From Micromonospora kangleipakensis (GTDB lineage: Bacteria; Actinomycetota; Actinomycetes; Mycobacteriales; Micromonosporaceae), in NCBI RefSeq assembly GCF_004217615.1, contig NZ_SHLD01000001.1:186001-250000 (forward strand): DNA of 64,000 bases. The letters are read 5' to 3'. Every line of letters begins with the position of its first letter. Position 1 is the stretch's first letter. Made by a program: the position numbers and the translations under genes. Shown piece by piece: positions 1 to 8,732 of the stretch. Under the pieces are notes generated by a model, which saw only the letters and a list, made by a program, of their open reading frames with translations, was not told the DNA's origin and ran no database searches.

Positions 1-593
1 AGCTGGGCCACCAGGTCACGGTCGGCACCCGTGACGTCGCGACGACCCGGGCCGGCGACTGGGCGGGGTGGGCGACCGCCCGCCCGGAGGTCGGCCTGGC
101 CGGCTACGCCGAGGCGACCGCCGACGCGGAGCTGGTGGTCAACGCGACCAGCGGCGACGGTTCGCTGCCCGCCCTGACCGCCGCGGGCGAGGACCGGCTG
201 GCCGGAAAGGTCCTGCTCGACATCGCCAACCCGCTGGACTTCAGCAAGGGCTTCCCGCCCACCCTGTCGGTGGCCAACGACGACTCGCTGGGCGAGCGGA
301 TCCAACGGGCCTTCCCGCGTACCCGGGTGGTGAAGGCGCTCAACACGCTAACCGCCGACCTGATGATCCACCCCCGGCAGCTCGCCGACGGCGACCACAG
401 CGTCTTCGTCTCCGGCGACGACGCGGAGGCGAAGCGGGTCGTCATCGAGCTGCTCACCAGCTTCGGCCACACCGACGTGATCGACCTGGGCGACATCACC
501 ACGGCCCGGGGCACCGAGATGCTGCTGCCGATCTGGCTGCGCCTCTACGGCAAGCTCGGCACCGGCATCTTCAACGTCAAGATCGTCCGCTGA
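1..593 (+). CDS. NADPH-dependent F420 reductase-like NAD(P)-binding protein (5' end missing)
   Basis: The reading frame is already open at base 3, so the N-terminus with the first Rossmann glycine motif lies outside the window. The visible 196 residues begin in the second strand of a dinucleotide fold (GHQVTVGTRD) and continue through VVNATSGDGS, LLDIANPLDF and VVKALNTLTADLM, the pattern of the F420-reductase/NADP oxidoreductase family that reduces F420 or a related substrate with NADPH. It ends convergently toward regX3 and is followed by a long palindrome. The exact substrate cannot be read from the sequence; a related coenzyme F420-independent reductase is equally possible. Confidence 0.7.
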   Translation, partial: LGHQVTVGTRDVATTRAGDWAGWATARPEVGLAGYAEATADAELVVNATSGDGSLPALTAAGEDRLAGKVLLDIANPLDFSKGFPPTLSVANDDSLGERIQRAFPRTRVVKALNTLTADLMIHPRQLADGDHSVFVSGDDAEAKRVVIELLTSFGHTDVIDLGDITTARGTEMLLPIWLRLYGKLGTGIFNVKIVR

Positions 594-687
594 CGCCGGT
601 CCCGCCCGGCGGCGACCTCCCGAAACGCGACAAGCGGCAAGCCGGCCCCGCCTACCCCGACCCTGGGAGGGCAACAACACCCGACAA

Positions 688-731
688 GCGATATACCTGA
701 GAGGCATAAATATGCCGCTCAGGTATATCGC
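688..731. repeat. 44-bp near-perfect palindrome between convergent genes
   Basis: Arms of 21 bases (starting GCGATATACCTGAG and ending CTCAGGTATATCGC) face each other around a central AA, with one mismatch (A702 against G717). It is AT-richer than its surroundings and sits between the convergent reductase and regX3 genes. No U-run follows either arm, so a classical intrinsic terminator is not obvious. It could be a bidirectional terminator, a small non-autonomous mobile repeat, or a protein-binding site. Confidence 0.8.
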
Positions 732-851
732 CTCTCCGGCATTTACTCTCCCGCGCCGGACCGCCGCCCCTGCCGCGGGTCGCGACGCCGGACGGCGGGC
801 ACCCGACGGCGGGCAGCGGCGATCGCACCTACCTGGCCCCGCCGCGGCCGG

Positions 852-1535
852 TCACGGCTCGAACTTGTAGCCCAGGCCCCGGACGGTGACGATGTAGCGC
901 GGCGCGGACGGCTCCGGCTCGACCTTGGAGCGCAGCCGCTTGACGTGCACGTCCAGGGTCTTCGTGTCGCCCACGTAGTCGGCGCCCCAGACCCGGTCGA
1001 TCAACTGCCCCCGGGTCAGCACCCGGCCGGCGTTGCGCAGCAGCAGCTCCAGCAGCTCGAACTCCTTCAGCGGCAGCTGGACGCCGGCTCCCTCGACGGT
1101 CACCACGTGCCGCTCGATGTCCATCCGGACCGGGCCCGCGGCGAGCGTCGGGGCGCCCGAGTCGGCCACCTCCGCGCTCTGCCGGCGCAGCACCGCCCGG
1201 ATGCGGGCCACCAGCTCGCGCGGCGAGTAAGGCTTGGTCACGTAGTCGTCGGCCCCGATCTCCAGGCCCACCACCTTGTCGATCTCGCTGTCCCGGGCGG
1301 TGACCATGATGATCGGCACGTGCGAGCGTTGCCGGAGCTGCCGGCAGACCTCGGTGCCCGACATCTCCGGCAACATCAGGTCGAGCAGCACGATGTCAGC
1401 GCCGGTCCGGTCGAACTCGGTGAGGGCGGCGGGACCCGTCGCGGCGACGGAGACCTCGAAGCCCTCCTTGCGGAGCATGTAGGACAGGGCGTCGGAGAAC
1501 GATTCCTCGTCCTCGACCACCAGTACGCGGCTCAA
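852..1535 (-). CDS. regX3: Two-component response regulator RegX3 (OmpR family)
   Basis: 227 residues: an N-terminal receiver domain with acidic residues near position 9, phospho-acceptor Asp52 (LLDLMLP), Thr79 and Lys101, followed by an OmpR-type winged-helix DNA-binding domain (about 130-227, ending in RGLGYKFEP). It lies 21 bp downstream of the senX3-like kinase on the same strand, the order known from mycobacteria, where SenX3-RegX3 is the phosphate-starvation system. Its likely targets within this window are the GTTCACC-repeat promoters of phoU/senX3, pstS and the pit operon. The functional equivalent in Streptomyces is PhoP; which name is preferred is a matter of lineage. Confidence 0.93.
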   Translation of the reverse strand: MSRVLVVEDEESFSDALSYMLRKEGFEVSVAATGPAALTEFDRTGADIVLLDLMLPEMSGTEVCRQLRQRSHVPIIMVTARDSEIDKVVGLEIGADDYVTKPYSPRELVARIRAVLRRQSAEVADSGAPTLAAGPVRMDIERHVVTVEGAGVQLPLKEFELLELLLRNAGRVLTRGQLIDRVWGADYVGDTKTLDVHVKRLRSKVEPEPSAPRYIVTVRGLGYKFEP

Positions 1536-1556
1536 CGGGTGTTTCCTTTCCTGTGG

Positions 1557-2849
1557 TCAGACCTGCCGGAGCCCGGCCGGGCCGGCCTCGATCCCAGCGG
1601 AGGAGAGTGTCGCCTCCAGGTCGTCCGGGGGGCTGACGGGCAGCCGGAGGGTGAACGTCGACCCCCCACCAAGAGTGCTCGACACCTCCACCCGACCGCC
1701 ATGGTTGCTGGCGATGTGTTTGACGATGGCCAGGCCGAGGCCGGTGCCACCGGTGGAGCGCGACCGAGCCTGGTCCGCCCGGTAGAACCGCTCGAAGATC
1801 CGGTCGACCTCGTTCGGGGCGATGCCGATGCCCTGGTCGGCGACGGCGATCTCGACGTACTCGTCGGTGGTGCGGGCGGTCACCCGCACCGTGGTGTCCT
1901 CGCCCGAGTAGTTGATGGCGTTCTCGACCAGGTTGGCCACCGCAGTGGCGATCTGGGTGTCGCTGCCGTAAACGGTCAGGCCGCGCGCGCCGTCGACCAC
2001 CACGTCCACCCGGCGGGCGGTGGCCGCGGTGCGGGTCCGGTCGATCACCTCGGCGATCACCCAGTCCACCGAGACCGGCTCCGGCGGGGGCTGCGGCTCG
2101 GCGCCCTGGAGCCGGGTCAGCTCCAGCAGCTCCTGCACCAGCCGGCCGAGCCGGGTCGACTCGTGCTGGATCCGCTCGGCGAACCGCCGGGCGGCGACCA
2201 GGTCCGCGTAGAGGTCGGGCGCACCGTCGCCGGCCGGCTCGGTAGCGTCGATCAACGCCTCGGCGAGCAGTTGCAGCGCGCCGATCGGGGTCTTCAGCTC
2301 GTGGCTGACGTTGGCCACGAAGTCCCGCCGGACCCGGGCCAGCCGGTGCGACTCGGTGACGTCGGCCGCCTCCACCGAGATGTACCCGGCGCCGAGCCCC
2401 ATCGCGCGCAGGTGCACGCCGAGCGGGTTGTCCCCCGCGGTGTCCCGGCCGCGCGGCAGGTCCAGCTCGATCTCCCGCCGGACGCCGGTGCGGCGGACCT
2501 GCCCGGCGAGGGTACGGATCAACGGGTGCGCGGCGATGGAGCCGGGCGTGGGGCCGGTACGGAGCAGGCCCAGCGCCCGCGCCGCCGGGTTCACCAGCAC
2601 CGGTACGTCGTCCGGGTCCAGCACCACGACGCCGGCCCGGAGCGAATCGACCGTCTTGCGGCCGAGCCCGGAGAGCCCGCCGCGCTGGTCGTCGGGCATC
2701 GCCGGCCTCCCTGCGCTCGGGCGGAAGCCCTCGTCCCCGGACAGCCGTGAGCGGTGCCACCAGTTCCGGACGGGTCGGGACAGCAGCAGCCCGGCGACCA
2801 GTCCGGTCACCAGAGCCAGGGCCACCACGACCGCCACCGCCCACTCCAC
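1557..2849 (-). CDS. senX3: Sensor histidine kinase SenX3
   Basis: 430 residues. One N-terminal membrane helix (about 3-24), a PAS-like sensing region (about 65-170), a dimerisation/phosphoacceptor helix with His183 in NVSHELKTPIG, then a HATPase domain with N box (NLVENAINY) and G boxes (DQGIGIAP, GTGLGLAIV). The short membrane part fits SenX3, which senses phosphate indirectly through the Pst transporter and PhoU rather than through an extracellular domain. It is divergent from phoU; the 214-bp gap carries GTTCACC repeats, suggesting autoregulation by RegX3. Confidence 0.93.
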   Translation of the reverse strand: MEWAVAVVVALALVTGLVAGLLLSRPVRNWWHRSRLSGDEGFRPSAGRPAMPDDQRGGLSGLGRKTVDSLRAGVVVLDPDDVPVLVNPAARALGLLRTGPTPGSIAAHPLIRTLAGQVRRTGVRREIELDLPRGRDTAGDNPLGVHLRAMGLGAGYISVEAADVTESHRLARVRRDFVANVSHELKTPIGALQLLAEALIDATEPAGDGAPDLYADLVAARRFAERIQHESTRLGRLVQELLELTRLQGAEPQPPPEPVSVDWVIAEVIDRTRTAATARRVDVVVDGARGLTVYGSDTQIATAVANLVENAINYSGEDTTVRVTARTTDEYVEIAVADQGIGIAPNEVDRIFERFYRADQARSRSTGGTGLGLAIVKHIASNHGGRVEVSSTLGGGSTFTLRLPVSPPDDLEATLSSAGIEAGPAGLRQV

Positions 2850-2921
2850 CCGGCGATCGTAGGGTCATTGTTAACCTGGGGACCGTCCAGAACGGGACGA
2901 ATCACTCTCACTTCCGGGAAA

Positions 2922-2960
2922 GTTCACCCGCAGGCCCCGCGTCGTTCATCCTCGTTCACC
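2922..2960 (+). promoter_or_regulatory. Candidate Pho box between senX3 and phoU
   Basis: GTTCACC occurs at 2922-2928 and 2954-2960 with GTTCATC at 2944-2950. The first and second are 22 bases apart (two 11-nt turns) but the second and third only 10, so this is a less regular version of the 11-nt direct repeats bound by PhoP/RegX3-type regulators. It lies upstream of both phoU and senX3. Confidence 0.6.
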
Positions 2961-3063
2961 TCGGGTCCGCTCCCCCGGCCTACCGTGGGTCGCGCACCTG
3001 CTCAAGCCGTACCGGCACCGGATCCCCGGGCCGACCCACGGCCACCGAACCCAGGAAGTGACG

Positions 3064-3717
3064 ATGCGCGACGAATTCCGGGCCGACCTGCAGATTGTCA
3101 GCCAACTGCTGGTGGACATGGCGGAGGGGGTGCGCGCGGCGATGCGCCAGGCCACCCGTGGCCTGCTCACCGCCGACCGCGAGGCGTCGGAGGCCGTCAT
3201 CGCACGGGACGCCGAGATCGACGACCTGTACCGGCACGTCGAGGAGCGGGTCTGCGACCTGCTCGCCCGGCAGGCGCCAGTCGCCTCCGACCTGCGAGCC
3301 ATGATCACCGCCCTGCACGTCGCCGCCGACCTGGAGCGGATGGGCGATCTGGCCGACCACGTCGCCAAGACCGCGCTGCGCCGGCACCCGTCCCCGGCGG
3401 TGCCGGCCGAGCTGCGGCCGGTCTTCACCGACATGGCCGCGATCGCCGACCGGATGGCCGAGAAGATCGGCTCCGTGCTGGCCAAGCCCGACGCCGCCCT
3501 CGCCGCCGAACTGGACGGCGACGACGACGCCATGGACGACCTGCACAAGAGCCTCTTCGGCGTGCTGCTCGGCGACGACTGGCCGTACGGGGTGGAGACG
3601 GCGATCGACGCCACCCTGCTCGGCCGCTTCTACGAGCGCTTCGCCGACCACGCGGTGAACGCCGGCGAGCACGTGGTCTACCTGATCACCGGGGAGAACA
3701 GCCCCACGGCCAGCTGA
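3064..3717 (+). CDS. phoU: Phosphate signalling regulator PhoU
   Basis: 217 residues, all-helical, with two PhoU repeats each holding an acidic E/DxxxD-type segment (for example ARDAEIDDLY and DGDDDAMDDL). PhoU links the PstSCAB transporter to the SenX3-type kinase and holds the kinase off when phosphate is ample. The ATG at 3064 is chosen over the in-frame GTG at 3058 because AGGAAG at 3053-3058 would be too close to the GTG, and because homologues begin MRD. It is divergent from senX3 rather than inside the pst operon, and a strong hairpin follows its stop. Confidence 0.92.
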   Translation: MRDEFRADLQIVSQLLVDMAEGVRAAMRQATRGLLTADREASEAVIARDAEIDDLYRHVEERVCDLLARQAPVASDLRAMITALHVAADLERMGDLADHVAKTALRRHPSPAVPAELRPVFTDMAAIADRMAEKIGSVLAKPDAALAAELDGDDDAMDDLHKSLFGVLLGDDWPYGVETAIDATLLGRFYERFADHAVNAGEHVVYLITGENSPTAS

Positions 3718-3730
3718 GCGGAGACGACGG

Positions 3731-3759
3731 AGGCCCCGGTCCGCGACGGACCGGGGCCT
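3731..3759. terminator. Bidirectional hairpin between phoU and gpmA
   Basis: A perfect 13-bp stem (AGGCCCCGGTCCG against CGGACCGGGGCCT) with a three-base loop, followed on the plus strand by TTCCTTCG. It lies between convergent phoU and gpmA and can terminate both. Confidence 0.85.
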
Positions 3760-3772
3760 TCCTTCGCGTACG

Positions 3773-4540
3773 TCAGCGGCCCTGGTTGGCCACCGCGGCG
3801 GCGGCCTCCTTGGCGGCGTCCGGGTCGAGGTACGTCCCACCCAGCGTCTGCGGGCGCAGCAGCGGGTCGAGGTCGTAGCGCAGCGGGATGCCGGTCGGGA
3901 TGTTCAGCTTGGCGATCGCCTCGTCGGAGATCTGGTCGAGGTGCTTGACCAGGGCGCGCAGCGAGTTGCCGTGCGCGGCGACCAGCACCGTCCGGCCGGC
4001 CAGGACGTCCGGCACGATCGAGTCGTACCAGTAGGGCAGCATCCGCTCGACGACGTCCTTGAGGCACTCGGTGCGCGGCATCAGCTCGGTCGGCAGCAGC
4101 GCGTAGCGGGGGTCGCCGACCTGGGACCACTCGTCGTTGTCGTCGATCGGCGGCGGCGGCGTGTCGTACGACCGGCGCCAGAGCATGAACTGCTCCTCGC
4201 CGTACTCGTCCAGGGTCTGCTTCTTGTTCTTGCCCTGCAGGGCGCCGTAGTGCCGCTCGTTGAGCCGCCACGACCGGCGCACCGCGATCCAGTGCCGGTC
4301 GGCGGCGTTGAGCGCCAGCTCGGCGGTGCGGGTCGCGCGCCGCATCACGCTGGTGTGCACCACGTCCGGCAGCAGGCTGTGCTCGCGCATCAGCTCGCCG
4401 CCGCGCCGCGCCTCCGCCTCGCCCTTGGCGGTCAGGTCGACGTCGACCCAGCCGGTGAAGAGGTTCTTCGCGTTCCAGTCGCTCTCGCCGTGCCGCAGCA
4501 GGACCAGCGTCCCGACGGTGGGCCCCTCGCTCGCAGTCAT
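3773..4540 (-). CDS. gpmA: 2,3-bisphosphoglycerate-dependent phosphoglycerate mutase
   Basis: 255 residues. Catalytic RHG motif ([11 protein letters not shown]) with the phosphorylated His near residue 15, the family [11 protein letters not shown] segment, and the second His in [12 protein letters not shown]. It interconverts 3- and 2-phosphoglycerate in glycolysis and gluconeogenesis. The start at 4540 is preferred over the ATG at 4549 because GGCAGG lies nine bases before it, while the upstream ATG touches that motif. The position next to senX3-regX3 and near mshA matches the mycobacterial gpm1 neighbourhood. Confidence 0.95.
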   Translation of the reverse strand: MTASEGPTVGTLVLLRHGESDWNAKNLFTGWVDVDLTAKGEAEARRGGELMREHSLLPDVVHTSVMRRATRTAELALNAADRHWIAVRRSWRLNERHYGALQGKNKKQTLDEYGEEQFMLWRRSYDTPPPPIDDNDEWSQVGDPRYALLPTELMPRTECLKDVVERMLPYWYDSIVPDVLAGRTVLVAAHGNSLRALVKHLDQISDEAIAKLNIPTGIPLRYDLDPLLRPQTLGGTYLDPDAAKEAAAAVANQGR

Positions 4541-4687
4541 GCCGATCATCCTGCCGTACGTCGCCGGTGAACACGCGGGGACGGGTCGTGACGACCACCA
4601 CGTGGAAAAGCTGGTGACCGGCGTTCCGGGGCGGGACTAGGTTGTAAGGCGCTTGGGATACATCGGTCATTACCAAACGGGGGCGGC

Positions 4688-6022
4688 GTGCTGCGGACGG
4701 TACGGAGTTGGTTCCGGGACACGACAGGCGGCCTGCCGAGGGCCTTCTGGTACCTGTGGACCGGCACGCTGATCAGCCGGCTCGGCTCGTTCGTCCTGGT
4801 CTTCCTCGCCATCTACCTCACCCAGGAGCGCGGCTTCTCGGCGTCGCAGGCCGGCCTGGTGCTCGGCCTCTGGGGCGTCGGCGGCGCGGTCGGCACCACC
4901 GTCGGCGGCACCCTGGCCGACCGGTGGGGACGGCGACCCACCCTGCTCACCGCGCACCTGGGCGCGGCCACCATGATGCTCGCGCTCGGTCTGGCCCGGC
5001 CGCTCTGGGCGGTGGCCCTGGGCGCGCTGCTGCTGGGCACGTTCGCCGAGGCCGCCCGGCCGGCGTTCGGCGCCATGATGATCGACGTGGTGCCGGAGAA
5101 GGACCGGCTGCGCGCCTTCTCGCTGAACTACTGGGCGATCAACCTCGGGTTCGCCTGCGCCGCCGTGCTCGCCGGCCTCGCCGCCCAGGCCGGCTACCTG
5201 TTGCTCTTCGTGGTCGACGCGGCCACCACACTGATCACCGCGCTGATCATCTTCACCCGGGTGAAGGAGACCCGCACCGCCTCGGCCGCCCCCGTCGCGA
5301 AGGGCGGGACGGCGCCCCCCGGCGCGCTGCGGACCATCCTCACCGACCGGGTCTACCTGGGCTTCGTGACGCTGAACCTGTTCGCCGCGCTGGTCTTCCT
5401 CCAGCACATCTCGATGCTGCCGATCGCGATGGGCGACTCCGACCTCACCCCGGCCACGTACGGCTCGGTGATCGCGCTCAACGGGGTGCTGATCGTGGTC
5501 GGGCAGCTCTTCGTACCCCGGCTGATCAAGGGGCGGAGCCGGTCCCACGTGCTCGCGCTCGCCTCGCTGGTGATGGGCGTCGGCTTCGGCCTGACCGCGT
5601 TCGCCGGCACGGCCTGGTTCTACGGGGTCACGGTGCTGATCTGGACGCTCGGCGAGATGCTCAACTCGCCGTCCAACTCCACCCTCATCGCCGAGCTCTC
5701 GCCGGCCGCGCTGCGCGGGCGCTACCAGGGCGTCTTCTCGCTCTCCTGGCAGATCGCCGGGGCGGCCGCCCCGATCCTCGGCGGCCTGGTCCGGGAGCAC
5801 GTCGGCAACGGCGCGCTCTGGCTCGGCTGCGCCGCGATCGGCGCGGTGACGGCGGTGGCCCACCTGGTCTCGGGTCCGGCCCGGGAGCGGCGGGCCGCCC
5901 AGCTCCGGGCGGCCGCGGTGCCGGTCCGGCCGGTCACCGTCGTCCAGCCGCCGGCCCCCGCGGCGGCCGAGGCCGCCGCGACCGCGCCCACCGAGCCGAT
6001 GCCGGCCCGCGCCGCCTCCTGA
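4688..6022 (+). CDS. MFS transporter (first of a tandem pair)
   Basis: 444 residues with about twelve hydrophobic helices and the MFS motif A loop (GGTLADRWGRRPT, about residues 75-87). A proline/alanine-rich cytoplasmic tail follows residue 405. GTG start at 4688, preceded by a G-rich Shine-Dalgarno-like stretch. It resembles its downstream neighbour along its full length (both begin with GLP..FWYLW), so the pair is a tandem duplication. These are drug/multidrug-type exporters by family; no substrate can be assigned. The pair separates gpmA from the ybjN-mshA genes it adjoins in mycobacteria. Confidence 0.85.
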   Translation: MLRTVRSWFRDTTGGLPRAFWYLWTGTLISRLGSFVLVFLAIYLTQERGFSASQAGLVLGLWGVGGAVGTTVGGTLADRWGRRPTLLTAHLGAATMMLALGLARPLWAVALGALLLGTFAEAARPAFGAMMIDVVPEKDRLRAFSLNYWAINLGFACAAVLAGLAAQAGYLLLFVVDAATTLITALIIFTRVKETRTASAAPVAKGGTAPPGALRTILTDRVYLGFVTLNLFAALVFLQHISMLPIAMGDSDLTPATYGSVIALNGVLIVVGQLFVPRLIKGRSRSHVLALASLVMGVGFGLTAFAGTAWFYGVTVLIWTLGEMLNSPSNSTLIAELSPAALRGRYQGVFSLSWQIAGAAAPILGGLVREHVGNGALWLGCAAIGAVTAVAHLVSGPARERRAAQLRAAAVPVRPVTVVQPPAPAAAEAAATAPTEPMPARAAS

Positions 6023-6122
6023 GTACGCTGCGCGGCACGGTGACCGGGGACACGCTGGCGCGCCGCCGGGGCACTGCCTAGCGTCGACCCCTGGGTCGGT
6101 TGACAAACCTCATGGAGGACGG

Positions 6123-7403
6123 GTGCGGGGGCTGCGGCGCTGGTGGGACGGGACGGCCGGTGGACTCCCCGCCACCTTCTGGTACCTCTGGTCCGGCTTG
6201 CTGATCAACCGGGCTGGCGCGTTCGCGGTGCTCTTCCTCTCGCTCTACCTCACGGCGGCGCGCGGCGCCTCCGAGTCGCTGGCCGGCGCGGTGGTCGGGG
6301 CGTACGGGGCCGGCGGGGCGGTCGGCGTGCTGCTCGGCGGGGTGCTGGCCGACCGCTGGGGCCGGCGGGCCACCCTGCTCGCCGCGCACCTCGGCGCCGC
6401 CGGCCTGATGGCGGGGCTGGCGTTCAGCCGGCACCTGGCGGTCATCGCGGTGCTCGCCGCGCTGGTCGGGGTGGCGCACTCGATGCCCAGCCCGGCGTTC
6501 GTGGCGGCGATCGTCGACGTGGTGCCGGAGGCCCGCCGCTCGCGCGCGTTCAACCTGCAGTTCTGGGCGTTCAACCTGGGCATGGCGGTCGCCTCGCTGC
6601 TGGCCGGTGTGCTCGCCGAGGCGAGCTTCGTCGCCCTCTTCCTGGTGGACGCCGCCGCCACCCTGGCCGCCGCCGCGATCATCGCCTGGAAGGTTCCCGA
6701 GACGCTCGCCCGGGCCCGCGGTCGCGGCCCCCTGCGCGAGGGCCCGGCACGCGCGGCAGCCCCGGGCGTGCGGCGGCCGGGGCTGGTCAGCGCGCTGACC
6801 GACCGGACCTTCCTGGCCTTCGTCGGGCTGACCTTCGTGCTGGCCGTACTCACCATGCAGACCTCGACGATCATGCCGCTGGCGATGCGCGCGGACGGCC
6901 TGGGCCCGTCGGCGTACGGCGTGGTGGTGGCGCTCGGCGGCGCGCTGATCGTGCTCGGGCAGCTCTTCGTGCCCCGGCTGATCGAGCCGTACCGGAAGGC
7001 GACCGTGCTGTCCGTCTCCACCGGGCTGATGGCGCTCGGCTTCGGCGCCCTGGCCGTCGCCGACCATCTGCCGTTCTACCTCGGCGCGGCGGTGGTCTGG
7101 ACGATCGGCTCGATGCTCGCCGCGCCGCCGAACGCGCAGATCAACGCCGACCTGGCGCCGCCGGAGCTGCGCGCCCGGTACCAGTCGGTCTTCTACCTGA
7201 CCTTCCCGGCGGCGGCGTTCGTGGCGCCCGCGCTGGGCGGGCTGAGCCTGCAGCACCTGGGCGACCGGCACTGGCTCATCGTCGGCGGGCTGGGCCTGGT
7301 GGCGGCGGTCGGCCATCTGCTCGCCGGTCCGCCCCGGGAACGCCGGGTGGCCGCCCTGCGCGACCGGGAACGAAGGGTGGAGGCCGTGGCCGCCAGCCGC
7401 TGA
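6123..7403 (+). CDS. MFS transporter (second of a tandem pair)
   Basis: 426 residues, about twelve membrane helices, motif A as GGVLADRWGRRAT, and the same N-terminal GLPATFWYLW signature as the preceding gene. The GTG start at 6123 has GGAGG at 6114-6118. The 100-bp gap from the first transporter contains TAGCGT (6079-6084), so it may have its own promoter. It lacks the long C-terminal tail of its paralogue. Substrate unknown. Confidence 0.85.
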   Translation: MRGLRRWWDGTAGGLPATFWYLWSGLLINRAGAFAVLFLSLYLTAARGASESLAGAVVGAYGAGGAVGVLLGGVLADRWGRRATLLAAHLGAAGLMAGLAFSRHLAVIAVLAALVGVAHSMPSPAFVAAIVDVVPEARRSRAFNLQFWAFNLGMAVASLLAGVLAEASFVALFLVDAAATLAAAAIIAWKVPETLARARGRGPLREGPARAAAPGVRRPGLVSALTDRTFLAFVGLTFVLAVLTMQTSTIMPLAMRADGLGPSAYGVVVALGGALIVLGQLFVPRLIEPYRKATVLSVSTGLMALGFGALAVADHLPFYLGAAVVWTIGSMLAAPPNAQINADLAPPELRARYQSVFYLTFPAAAFVAPALGGLSLQHLGDRHWLIVGGLGLVAAVGHLLAGPPRERRVAALRDRERRVEAVAASR

Positions 7404-7784
7404 GCCGGGTCCAGAAACGGCGCTGGGCGCCCACCACGACCCCCGTCGTGATGGACGCCCGCACCGTACGCCCGGCGGCGGCGGGCGACACTCACCCCCG
7501 TAAGCGTCGCCCGCTCACGCCGCCGGTTCCACAGGCGGCACCGTCCCCCAACGGCGTGATCCACCTGTTCCCTCGCGCCTCGCTTGCGCGGATCTGATCG
7601 ATCCGCCGCTCCCCCGAACGATTCCAAGCGTGGCGCGGTGCAATAAAGTTAGTTCGCCCGGATTCCGGATTCAACTCAGATCACTGTCTCGCCCGTCACA
7701 ACACTCGTGGCGGCAATCCGGCTGTCCGTGCTCCGGGCCTTGGATGTGACAACAGCGGGTTCCCGCCGGCCATTCCCGTAAACC
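7404..7784. other. Non-coding gap of 381 bp between convergent genes
   Basis: No supportable gene. The sequence drops in GC between about 7640 and 7700, with a GCGGATC/GATCCGC inverted repeat at 7588-7606, a doubled CCGGATT near 7668, and a small GCGGG-TT-CCCGC hairpin at 7755-7766 that may terminate the minus-strand gene ending at 7785. No conserved RNA was recognised. Confidence 0.5.
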
Positions 7785-8654
7785 TCAGGCGTCCTCCCGA
7801 TCCGGGTTCTCCGTACGGAAGAAGTTGCTCTGCCGGCCGTCCCGCAGCTGCTCCTGGTAGATGAGATTCAGCCCGCGGAGGTCGAATGTCCGGAACCAGT
7901 CGTCCCAGGTGATCTCCCGGATCCGGCTGCTCTCCCGGTAGCCCGGAATGTTGAACGTCAGCACCCCCGGCCGGCCCTCCCGTTCGGTGCCGGCGATGGT
8001 GGCCGGCTTGGCGTTCCGGGCCCGCGCCCAGCGCCGGATCACCTCGTGGTTGGCGGTCACCAGGCTCCGACCGGGACGCTCCGGACGATCCTCCAGCGAG
8101 GTGACCTGTTGGGACGACCGCACCGAACGGGCCGAGGATCGACCGGTCCGGACCGGGGTCGCCTTCGCCGCCGCCGTAACCCCGGCCCGCGATGGTGGCG
8201 CCGCCCTCGCACCACCCGCCGCCTTCGCGCGCGCCCGGGACGGCTGCGCCTTCTGCGCCGGGGCCGCCTTCTTCCGGGCCGGGGCGGCCTTCGCCCTCGC
8301 GCCGGTGGCCTTCGCGGCGGGTGCCGCCTTCGCCCGGGCCGCCGAGACCTTCTTCGCCGCGGCCGCCTTCTTCGTGGGGGCGGCGCGGCCCGCCGGTCCG
8401 GTCGGCTTGCGCGCGGCGCCACCACCTCGGCTCTCCGCCCGAAGGGTCTTCGCCAGCGTCTTCACCAGTTCCGGCTTGCGCAGGGCGGAGATCCCGGCGA
8501 CCCCGCGCCGGCGGAGTTGGCCGCGAATGTCGTCGACCTTCATCCGGGAGATCTCAGACTCGGAGATGTTTGGCGTCCCCGGCGTCTGGTTGCCGGGTTG
8601 CCGCTTGGTCCTCGTCGCAGTCGTGCCGCGACCTGAGCTGCTTCGCTGAGCCAT
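7785..8654 (-). CDS. Rho_N-domain protein with lysine/alanine-rich histone-like middle
   Basis: 289 residues in three parts. Residues about 30-75 (SEISRMKVDDIRGQLRRRG) form a Rho N-terminal/SAP-like helical domain. Residues about 80-190 are a low-complexity Ala/Lys/Arg/Pro stretch resembling histone H1 tails. The last 100 residues are an apparently folded region (ANHEVIRRWARARNAKPATI, then WDDWFRTFDL). It probably binds nucleic acid; a role in nucleoid compaction or transcription is inference. The ATG at 8654 is chosen because GAGGAG lies ten bases upstream, while the GTG at 8663 is too close to it. It is not part of the mycobacterial version of this gene block. Confidence 0.75.
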   Translation of the reverse strand: MAQRSSSGRGTTATRTKRQPGNQTPGTPNISESEISRMKVDDIRGQLRRRGVAGISALRKPELVKTLAKTLRAESRGGGAARKPTGPAGRAAPTKKAAAAKKVSAARAKAAPAAKATGARAKAAPARKKAAPAQKAQPSRARAKAAGGARAAPPSRAGVTAAAKATPVRTGRSSARSVRSSQQVTSLEDRPERPGRSLVTANHEVIRRWARARNAKPATIAGTEREGRPGVLTFNIPGYRESSRIREITWDDWFRTFDLRGLNLIYQEQLRDGRQSNFFRTENPDREDA

Positions 8655-8732
8655 GGGACACACGCTCCTCGACAGTTCCGTCCTCGGCCCGCGGTGGGTC
8701 CCAGTGCCGCACCGCGCAGTGCGGCATACCCG

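Noticed and set aside
945..2750. 600-codon plus-strand open frame antisense to regX3-senX3
   Set aside because: Low-complexity shadow of GC-rich coding DNA; both minus-strand genes have full family motifs.
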